Shown: positions 19,363 through 24,098 of the stretch, piece by piece
Numbering within the stretch: the stretch's first letter is position 1
How the letters are laid out: each line of letters opens with the position of its first letter
From: a virus
Virus record (IMG/VR): IMGVR_UViG_3300011430_000346
Coordinates: 1-24,098 of that record
DNA: 24,098 nucleotides
Reading direction: 5' to 3' (one strand)
Notes under the pieces: generated by a model
Seen by the model: the letters and a program-made list of their open reading frames with translations, nothing else
Told to the model about the DNA's origin: nothing
The model's database searches: none
Translations under genes and position numbers: made by a program

Positions 19363-19775
19363 CGAACCTCCTCGTAGAACTTGTCCGTGCCCCGCTGCCG
19401 GTTGAACGTCCTATAGCTGATAGGCGGCGGCTCTGTCGTATGGACGAACCCATCGTCGAACTGCGCCTGCAGCTTCTTGGAGTCGTACACTGGCAACGTC
19501 AACGACACGATGCTCGGCGCGACACCGCGCGTCATGAAGTACTCGCCATGCGCATCGTACAGATAGACGTACCTCGGCACTTCCCAGCCCTTGCACTTTG
19601 GGCACTGGACGCGGCCCTGTGACAACGGGCAATGCCCGCACATGTACGCCTTTGGGTAGTCGCCGGTGCCGTTGCACATCCCGCACTGGAGGTGGCCGGC
19701 GCCGTCGCACTTCCGACACCTGGTGAAGTGCCACCACCAGGAGTAGAAAGTCGGTACGTAGCGGTAAAGGTTCAT
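19359..19775 (-). CDS. DnaJ-type zinc-finger protein
   Basis: The 138-residue product has four CxxC pairs in a row: CRKCDGAG (20-27), CGMCNGTG (31-38), CGHC (46-49) and CPKCKGW (58-64). This is the CxxCxGxG pattern of the zinc-binding region of DnaJ chaperones. No J domain (HPD) is present, so it is a free-standing zinc finger and not a full co-chaperone. The rest is aromatic and beta-like (RYVYLYDAHGEYFMTRG...) and of unknown fold. The ATG follows the upstream TAG directly. Small phage proteins with this finger are common; a role in folding, redox or nucleic-acid binding cannot be chosen. Confidence 0.83.
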   Translation of the reverse strand: MNLYRYVPTFYSWWWHFTRCRKCDGAGHLQCGMCNGTGDYPKAYMCGHCPLSQGRVQCPKCKGWEVPRYVYLYDAHGEYFMTRGVAPSIVSLTLPVYDSKKLQAQFDDGFVHTTEPPPISYRTFNRQRGTDKFYEEVR

Positions 19776-20510
19776 CTACAGCTCCCGCGCGACCTTGTCG
19801 TACGCCTCGACCGCGTCGGTCAGGACCTTGTAGCGGTCGTTGTTTCCATCAGTGGATAGAAGCCCTCGCTGCTCCATCTGCCAGTTCTTGTACGCGTGAG
19901 TGACTGTCACCGCAAGCCGGAACCGCTGCGCTTGAAGCGGGTCGTCGGGGAACTTGACTTCGGAGGCGACGTTGCTGAAGATTTCGGCGACGTGCGAGTC
20001 GCGACGAGCCCAGGACTCGATGTTCGCATCGTGTGTGCTGTTGTACGGAGGGCCGGCCTTGGAGCCATGACCGTAGTCGTAGCTCTTGCCAACGCAGTCC
20101 TTGTGGCAGTCGTCGTTGAACCTGTGCAAGTTGACCTTGCCCTGCGGCAGCGGGTAGCCCTCTGTGCCCTCGGGCCAGGCGTCGCGGATCTCGCGGATGT
20201 CCTTCTCGAGGCCCGCAACGCGCTCGAACGCGTTGTCGCGCTGCCGCACAAGGTCCTCGATTGCCTTCGTGGCAAGCGCTCCGGTCATCTCGAGGATGCG
20301 CCGGCGCGACTCCTGGATGACGCGATTGTACGTGTAGTTGCCGTCGGTCGTAAAGCCCGTGCGCAGCTGCTCCACGATTTCCTTGAAGAGCTCGTCCTCG
20401 CACGCAAGCGCTTGGACCAGCTGCTTGCGCACCTCCCCGCCTGCAGAGTCTAGCAGGTCGACGATGTTGATCTTCAGGTCGCCCTTCTCGAGCTTGCAGA
20501 TGCCACTCAT
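19776..20510 (-). CDS. 244-residue phage protein, unknown
   Basis: The product reads MSGICKLEKGDLKINIVDLL and continues with SAGGEVRKQLVQALACEDELFKEIVEQL. A long helical part follows (NRVIQESRRRILEMTGALATKAIEDLV, then a coiled-coil AFERVAGLEKDIREIRDA). The C-terminal half (DDCHKDCVGKSYDYGHG... to VTHAYKNWQMEQRG) is mixed. The N-terminal 'LV..LACxDELFxxIVEQ' pattern occurs in other phage proteins, but no function is known to me. A longer frame is open upstream; the ATG used makes an ATGA overlap with the 20507-21007 stop. No catalytic motif is visible. Confidence 0.78.
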   Translation of the reverse strand: MSGICKLEKGDLKINIVDLLDSAGGEVRKQLVQALACEDELFKEIVEQLRTGFTTDGNYTYNRVIQESRRRILEMTGALATKAIEDLVRQRDNAFERVAGLEKDIREIRDAWPEGTEGYPLPQGKVNLHRFNDDCHKDCVGKSYDYGHGSKAGPPYNSTHDANIESWARRDSHVAEIFSNVASEVKFPDDPLQAQRFRLAVTVTHAYKNWQMEQRGLLSTDGNNDRYKVLTDAVEAYDKVAREL

Positions 20511-21007
20511 GGCTTCTTGTCCTCCGGTGCTTCGTTCTTGATGCGCCACTGCGTCTGCCTGGGAATCGTCCCCTTTGCGACGTGGCCGTTCTGCTTCTTC
20601 TTGCGGCGCTTCGGGAAGTGCTTTAGCCCGCACAAGCGGCACTTGCCGTAGTTGTGCGCAGGCGGCGGGACGATCTCGTGCTCGGGCTTGGCGTGCTCCA
20701 CCTTGCCAGCCTCGTGCTCCGTTGTCTCCTTGACCACCTTGTACGCCTTGCCGTCGGCGCCGACGAGAAGCGTTCCCACTTTGAGCCCCTCAGGCGGCGC
20801 GGGCAGCATCGCGGGCGTAGGCTTGAGTTCGTGGCCCTTGAGCAGCGATTGCGCCTGCGCCACCGTATCGAACTGCGCAAGCACGCGCGCGGAGGCGCCG
20901 TATCGCATGTTGAACTGCTGGCGCTTGACTTGGTCACGCGTCAGCCCGGTACGCTTGGCTACGCAGTCCGGGTGCGTGCAATCCGCGCCACTGCAATCTG
21001 CGCTCAT
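20507..21007 (-). CDS. Cys-rich protein with zinc motifs at both ends
   Basis: The 166-residue product starts MSADCSGADCTHPDCVAKRTG (Cys5, 10, 15) and continues with a basic helix (TRDQVKRQQFNMRYGASARVL). A proline-rich linker and a beta segment (LKVGTLLVGADGKAYKVVKET) follow, then a second metal site CRLC (123-126) followed by a very basic stretch (KHFPKRRKKKQNG). The design suggests a nucleic-acid-binding adaptor. The N-terminal motif resembles that of the 18642-18848 product. Both ends overlap neighbours by ATGA. Confidence 0.76.
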   Translation of the reverse strand: MSADCSGADCTHPDCVAKRTGLTRDQVKRQQFNMRYGASARVLAQFDTVAQAQSLLKGHELKPTPAMLPAPPEGLKVGTLLVGADGKAYKVVKETTEHEAGKVEHAKPEHEIVPPPAHNYGKCRLCGLKHFPKRRKKKQNGHVAKGTIPRQTQWRIKNEAPEDKKP

Positions 21008-21201
21008 TCGTCTTCCTCCGAACGCCTCTGGTCCTCTCGCTTCTGCCGGTGCCGGTCGATGCGCCGGTCGAAGCGCTTGTTTTCTGCCGTGTGCCCCTGC
21101 CAGTCCATCTCGCTGCCCTTGTGGCCGAACGCGCCCGAAAGGTCCTTATGGCGCGTGTTGCTGTTGCGGCTACCCTTTCTGCTGTTTCGGCTGCGGCTCA
21201 T
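21004..21201 (-). CDS. Small highly charged basic protein
   Basis: The 65-residue product is dominated by Arg, Lys, Ser and Glu (MSRSRNSRKGSRNSNTRHKD to RIDRHRQKREDQRRSEEDE) and is probably unstructured or a single helix. Its ATG lies six bases after GGAGG and overlaps the end of the 21170-21769 gene by 32 bases; the strong ribosome site supports this start. A role in nucleic-acid binding or condensation is possible from charge alone. Confidence 0.66.
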   Translation of the reverse strand: MSRSRNSRKGSRNSNTRHKDLSGAFGHKGSEMDWQGHTAENKRFDRRIDRHRQKREDQRRSEEDE

Positions 21202-21769
21202 TGTCTCCCTCCAGTAGCTTTCGGATCCGGTCCACCTTCGCCTGCCCGTTCGGGTCCAAGCTCCGCAGCGCGAACCGTCCTGGCGGGCAGTACTCGCAGC
21301 CCCAGAAGCAGACGCGCTCCGCGCCGTAGATGACGTCGTGCATCATCTGCTTGATGACGTGACGGCTGAGTTCTTCGAGGATGAAGTTCTCGACTTGGGC
21401 GTTCGCGCCGCAAACCCCTCCTCGATCAGTTCCTCCAGAAGCCACTTCACCGCCAGCTCCCCGTTGTGTATCGGGCATTGAGACGTCACCGGCGCTCGGC
21501 ACGGATCCAGCATCGCCTGTTCCAGAGTCCGCCGCTCGAGGTTGGTCGCGAACAGTCCGGTCCCGAATCTTCTTCGTCGCCTCATCGACCTGGTACCTCG
21601 CGACGAACGACTCCTCTGTGTACGCTTCCGGGTCCCACCGCGACAGCTTCAGCCAGACCACGCGCCCGCAGAGTTTGCACGTCTGCTTGTCGTAGATCGG
21701 CGTGCGTTCCGGCAGCGCCGTTGCGAAAAAGCCGTCACAACCCTCGTACGGGCACCCGCCGAAGTTCAC
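21170..21769 (-). CDS. Zinc-binding protein with a suspicious out-of-frame middle
   Basis: The 199-residue frame has a good N-terminal zinc domain (CPYEGC at 6-11, CKLC at 31-34, then WLKLSRWDPEAY...) and a good C-terminal part (VENFILEELSRHVIKQMMHDVIYGAERVCFWGCEYC...). The middle (about residues 77-124) is Gly/Ala/Ser-rich with atypical A- and T-ending codons. In the +1 frame the same DNA codes for a normal-looking helical stretch (ERRTLEQAMLDPC..., AVKWLLEELIEEGFAART) with typical GC-ending codons. This suggests two compensating frame changes, by mutation or sequencing error, or an overlapping gene. The GTG start makes a GTGA overlap with the upstream gene. Confidence 0.72.
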   Translation of the reverse strand: MNFGGCPYEGCDGFFATALPERTPIYDKQTCKLCGRVVWLKLSRWDPEAYTEESFVARYQVDEATKKIRDRTVRDQPRAADSGTGDAGSVPSAGDVSMPDTQRGAGGEVASGGTDRGGVCGANAQVENFILEELSRHVIKQMMHDVIYGAERVCFWGCEYCPPGRFALRSLDPNGQAKVDRIRKLLEGDNEPQPKQQKG

Positions 21770-22260
21770 GAGTCGAGTCCCTTCTCCTCACGCAGACGAT
21801 CTACTTCCCGGTCGGCCGCCTGGTCGATGTACTCAATGCAATCCGCGCAGTACAGCAGGCGCTCGCGTTCTGTCAGAAGGCTCATAACGACCAAGCGAAG
21901 GCATCGCACGCAGTTGCCCATGACCGGTGGTGGTGCCTTGGGCGTGTGCCATTCGCAAGGCGCAGTTTCGCTGCAGCTCTCACGAGCCTTCAACCACTTT
22001 TCCACGGTTGCGTGCGTGCCCCAGATGCCGACGGTACGCGCCGGCACCTCGTTGTAGAGGAAGCTCATGAGGTCCTGCAGCTTGCGCATGGACGAGGTGT
22101 CGGAGAAGTAGCTGCTCGAGAAGCCGTCGAACCGCGCCATGGCCTCGTGCAAGTCGTTCTCCAGCACAGCGCGCATGAACGAGCCGGGCTCGACATGGTA
22201 GAGGAAGTACATCTGCAGCCCTTCCTTGTACTGCTCAGGGCACTTCGTCCAGTTGAACAT
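21766..22260 (-). CDS. Phage protein with 'PGSFxxAVLxNDLxEAxxR' domain plus zinc ribbon
   Basis: The 164-residue product has an N-terminal domain with EPGSFMRAVLENDLHEAMARFD (24-45) and LMSFLYNEVPARTVGIWGTHATVEKWL (64-90). I recognise this as a small phage family of unknown function in which 'PPGSFLxAVLxNDLxxAxxRAD' and 'xVxFLYNExPxxxWGS...VxxWL' are typical. A zinc ribbon (CVRC at 117-120, CADC at 138-141) and a charged helix are added at the C-terminus; relatives I remember are shorter and lack this extension. AGGAAACC precedes the ATG. Role unknown. Confidence 0.8.
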   Translation of the reverse strand: MFNWTKCPEQYKEGLQMYFLYHVEPGSFMRAVLENDLHEAMARFDGFSSSYFSDTSSMRKLQDLMSFLYNEVPARTVGIWGTHATVEKWLKARESCSETAPCEWHTPKAPPPVMGNCVRCLRLVVMSLLTERERLLYCADCIEYIDQAADREVDRLREEKGLDS

Positions 22261-22273
22261 GGTTTCCTTTCCG

Positions 22274-22594
22274 CTACTGCAGCAACCATTGGTTCGGCGT
22301 GCAAGGCAAGTCGACTGCTTTCATATGAGCACCGCAGCTTGCGCAGTTGTGCTCAGCAAGCTTCAGACGCGGCTTTTCGCAGTAGCTGCACGGCGCGGTT
22401 GCGGCCTTCAATTCTCGCTTGTACTTCTCCTGCGCTTCCTGGTTGAGGCGCGCGCAATCGTCAACGGCATTACCCAGGCGCCAAAAGCTGTCCCGCTGCT
22501 TTCGCTCCAGCTGCTTGTACGCGCGCACAATGTAAGTCAGCGCAATCATCAACGCGCACAGCAGCGGAACTTGCCCTTCGAGCAAGACGTTCAC
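22274..22594 (-). CDS. Membrane-anchored zinc-ribbon protein
   Basis: The 106-residue product has a membrane helix at about 8-24 (VPLLCALMIALTYIVRA), a coiled-coil (RAYKQLERKQRDSFWRLGNAV to EKYKRELKA) and a C-terminal zinc ribbon (CSYC at 69-72, CASC at 84-87). The GTG start lies eight bases after GGAGG and makes a GTGA overlap with the MazG-like gene. The architecture puts a metal-binding domain at the membrane, but I know of no named family with this plan in phages. Confidence 0.76.
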   Translation of the reverse strand: MNVLLEGQVPLLCALMIALTYIVRAYKQLERKQRDSFWRLGNAVDDCARLNQEAQEKYKRELKAATAPCSYCEKPRLKLAEHNCASCGAHMKAVDLPCTPNQWLLQ

Positions 22595-23022
22595 TTTGTC
22601 TTCCTCCGCAGCACGCGCAGGAACGCCATGATGACTCTTTGCAGCCGTTCGTCTTCATGCGCCATATTCTTTTCAGCCCACTCGATGGTTGCCCAGTCGC
22701 GCTCTTCCTCGGTGAGTTCTCGGGTGCGAGGTTCCCACTGCATGAGGTCGGCCCGGTCAGCCATGAACATGCAGAAGTTGGCGAGGTCAGCGGCTTCGAT
22801 GAGCACCTGCTCGCGCCTGATGTTCTTTGCTTCTTCACCGGCATAAAAGAAATGCCGCTCGACGGCTTCGCCAAGCTCGTGGTGCTCGTCCTGAAGACCC
22901 TTCCACAACTGCTGGATCGGCACCGTCTTCCACGAAGCGCCGCGGTCCTTATCGTGCGCACGCAACGCCAGCTCCATTATGCTGGCGAACTTGCGAACTT
23001 CCGGGCGGAGTCGAATGCTCAT
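22591..23022 (-). CDS. MazG-like NTP pyrophosphohydrolase
   Basis: The 143-residue product has the all-alpha NTP-PPase pattern: a first helix (RPEVRKFASIMELALRAHD), then a WKTVP turn and LQDEHHELGEAVE carrying Glu46 and Glu49. A second pair follows, with Glu76 and Asp79 in IEAADLANFCMFMADR. The ExxE and ExxD motifs bind magnesium. Phage relatives remove non-standard nucleotides or lower (p)ppGpp, which helps phage replication in starved hosts. AAGGAG lies five bases before the ATG. It is followed in the operon by the membrane zinc-ribbon gene. The exact substrate cannot be read from the sequence. Confidence 0.85.
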   Translation of the reverse strand: MSIRLRPEVRKFASIMELALRAHDKDRGASWKTVPIQQLWKGLQDEHHELGEAVERHFFYAGEEAKNIRREQVLIEAADLANFCMFMADRADLMQWEPRTRELTEEERDWATIEWAEKNMAHEDERLQRVIMAFLRVLRRKTK

Positions 23023-23024
23023 GT

Positions 23025-23615
23025 CTACTCCTTAGCCGAGTAGACGCAGTACGGCAACGCGGCCATCTTGGACCATACGCCGTCCTTGCACACCAGGTAG
23101 AGGAGGTCATCTTCTTTCTTCAGCCACCAAGTGCCACAACGGTCGCACACGACGCCGCCGCAGCTCACACAGCACGGGTGCCCAAGATGCGAGCTGCGAA
23201 CATTGGGACCATTGCGCCGTGTCGGCGGCTTGAGCAGCCGCGCCCATACGCGGTCGATGTCGGCCTTGACGCTGTCGTACATAGCTTGTGACAGCTCAGC
23301 GTTCGTGGGCATGAAGCGCTTCTTGACGGGCACGATAGGGAACGCGCGGCACGGGAAGTCGAATGTCTCCGGCGGCTTGTTGTACAGCAGTTCACGGGCT
23401 TCCTGAATGCTACCCTGCTTGATGAGCTGCATTGCTTCGGCGATCTTGGTGGCATCATGTGCCGAGCAGTCGCAGTTGACGTAGGTCAGCGAACCACTGG
23501 GCGTACGCGCGATGAGCAGGAACCCGGCGGCACTGGAAAGGTGCTTCAACGCCACCTCTTCGGCACGGTAGCGTTGAAGCGTCTTCTCGATGCGCTGCGA
23601 ACGGGGCTTCTTCAT
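23025..23615 (-). CDS. Protein with C-terminal Cys cluster, unknown
   Basis: The 196-residue product starts MKKPRSQRIEKTLQRYRAEE, a basic helix, and continues with a beta-like core (GFLLIARTPSGSLTYVNCDCSAHD). A helical part (DATKIAEAMQLIKQGSIQEARELL, AELSQAMYDSVKADIDRVWARLL) and a C-terminal Cys cluster (Cys148, 149, 152, 157, 160) followed by WWLKKEDDLLYLV come next. The frame is open further upstream, but the ATG used makes an ATGA overlap with the 23612-23839 stop. I recognise no named family. The Cys cluster is a probable zinc site. Confidence 0.76.
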   Translation of the reverse strand: MKKPRSQRIEKTLQRYRAEEVALKHLSSAAGFLLIARTPSGSLTYVNCDCSAHDATKIAEAMQLIKQGSIQEARELLYNKPPETFDFPCRAFPIVPVKKRFMPTNAELSQAMYDSVKADIDRVWARLLKPPTRRNGPNVRSSHLGHPCCVSCGGVVCDRCGTWWLKKEDDLLYLVCKDGVWSKMAALPYCVYSAKE

Positions 23616-23839
23616 GGCTTGCTTTCCTCCACTACTTCGATGAGACCCCTCTTGCACTCTCTGCAAATCAGCCGCGCCAACCGCGTCTTCGACTGGACGA
23701 CGTGCGTGCACTCCAGCGTCACGCGGAACAGCGCGTCTTCACCGAGCGGCGTGAGGCGCACGTAGACGATGGCCTTCCGGTAAATGGGTCCAATCTCCGG
23801 GAGCAGCCGCGTCTCGGGCGAGTACTTGCAGACCATCAT
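23612..23839 (-). CDS. Small protein with zinc-binding motif, unknown
   Basis: The 75-residue product begins MMVCKYSPETRLLPEIGPIYRK. It has a beta core (AIVYVRLTPLGEDALFRVTLECTHVV), a second Cys pair in CREC (59-62) and an acidic end (EVVEESKP). Together Cys44, His46, Cys59 and Cys62 could bind zinc. The ATG makes an ATGA overlap with the frame at the right edge. Upstream extension is shadow sequence. Family unknown. Confidence 0.7.
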   Translation of the reverse strand: MMVCKYSPETRLLPEIGPIYRKAIVYVRLTPLGEDALFRVTLECTHVVQSKTRLARLICRECKRGLIEVVEESKP

Positions 23840-24098
23840 GCGGTTTTCACGCGTCCAGCCTGCGGACCTCTTGGTGCTTCGAGCGGCCTGAGTACGCCTT
23901 TCCGAAGGAGCTGCCTTGCATGGCCTGGGCAGCACCGGCTTCGTGTCGCTTGGTTGCGGTGGCAGATTGGCACGTGGCAGTAAAGCATTACGCGCGTGCG
24001 CGAGCGCTCGCCAGAAGCCGCGCCTGTGTCTGTGTACGCTGGACCCTTCTCGAAGAAGTAGCTGTCGTCTGTTGGCAACGAGATGACTGGATCTCCGC
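23836..24098 (-). CDS. Cys/His-rich protein at the right edge, 5' end outside the window
   Basis: The frame is open to the window edge, so its start is not visible; a TTG at 24078 is a possible internal start. Readable features are LPTDDSYFFEKGPAYTDTG, then CHVPICHRNQ and CCPGHARQ, which could form a zinc site. The end (LLRKGVLRPLEAPRGPQAG) looks less natural than the +1 frame, which reads MQGSSFGKAYSGRSKHQEVRR with better codon use and stops 13 bases before the next start. A frame change in the last third, or a different real end, is therefore possible. A TAATG at the internal Met of VMLYCHV could be a start, too. Confidence 0.5.
   Translation of the reverse strand, partial: GDPVISLPTDDSYFFEKGPAYTDTGAASGERSRTRVMLYCHVPICHRNQATRSRCCPGHARQLLRKGVLRPLEAPRGPQAGRVKTA

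Noticed and set aside
18849-19453. Long upstream extensions of the 18642 and 18845 genes
   Set aside because: They would overlap neighbouring genes over long stretches and have low-complexity Arg/Ser composition, as expected for antisense or shifted-frame shadow.
1-24098. Many long plus-strand open frames
   Set aside because: They lie opposite minus-strand genes with recognisable domains, have shadow-type composition rich in Arg, Pro and Ser, and lack coupled starts. High GC makes such antisense frames common.
1-24098. tRNA genes, CRISPR arrays, integrase or attachment sites
   Set aside because: No TpsiC-like arm with matching stem, no spaced repeat array, no integrase motif and no convincing core repeat were seen by eye.

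Overview
The window is a stretch of a tailed double-stranded DNA phage genome (Caudoviricetes) or prophage. It carries a portal protein, a large terminase, a small-terminase candidate, tail-fibre and fibre-adaptor proteins and holin-like proteins, and I see no cellular housekeeping gene, integrase, tRNA, rRNA or CRISPR array. Every gene I accept lies on the minus strand, so transcription runs from right (24098) to left (1). Neighbouring genes are packed tightly, mostly with ATGA, GTGA, TAATG or TAGTG stop/start overlaps. GC content is moderately high (hand counts of sample blocks mostly 52-60%). A lipoprotein and a possible spanin-type pair suggest a Gram-negative host, but the host cannot be named from this sequence.

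Right part (about 14.4-24.1 kb): about 30 small overlapping genes of early or accessory type. Recognisable members are a MazG-like NTP pyrophosphohydrolase (22591-23022), a PD-(D/E)XK nuclease of the VRR-NUC kind (17951-18433), a DnaJ-type zinc-finger protein (19359-19775), two small two-helix membrane proteins and some widespread phage proteins of unknown role. About half of the genes carry CxxC-type zinc-ribbon motifs, and one ends in a tail like that of class II ribonucleotide reductase.

Control region (about 13.4-14.43 kb): a 248-base non-coding gap holds a long imperfect inverted repeat. It lies just upstream of a gene for a zinc-finger plus helix-turn-helix protein, which looks like a regulator. 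A second short gap before the small-terminase gene carries an extended -10 promoter candidate.

Middle part (4.86-13.1 kb): small terminase subunit, a small beta-barrel protein, an exported protein, a cytosine-5 DNA methyltransferase, a membrane coiled-coil protein, then a tail-fibre/virion module. The module holds a glycine-rich fibre protein, a Gp80-like protein, two diverged paralogous structural proteins with a 47-residue gene between them, a Gly/Ser-rich repeat protein, a fibre-tail adaptor and a hairpin-flanked structural protein.

Left part (1-4.76 kb): a holin-like protein, a large terminase, a one-helix membrane protein, a lipoprotein, a small helical protein and the portal, which runs off the left edge. 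The capsid protease and major capsid genes would be expected further left. The most unusual feature is the 737-residue large terminase: its first ~185 residues look like a second, inactivated terminase ATPase domain fused in front of a complete ATPase-nuclease terminase.
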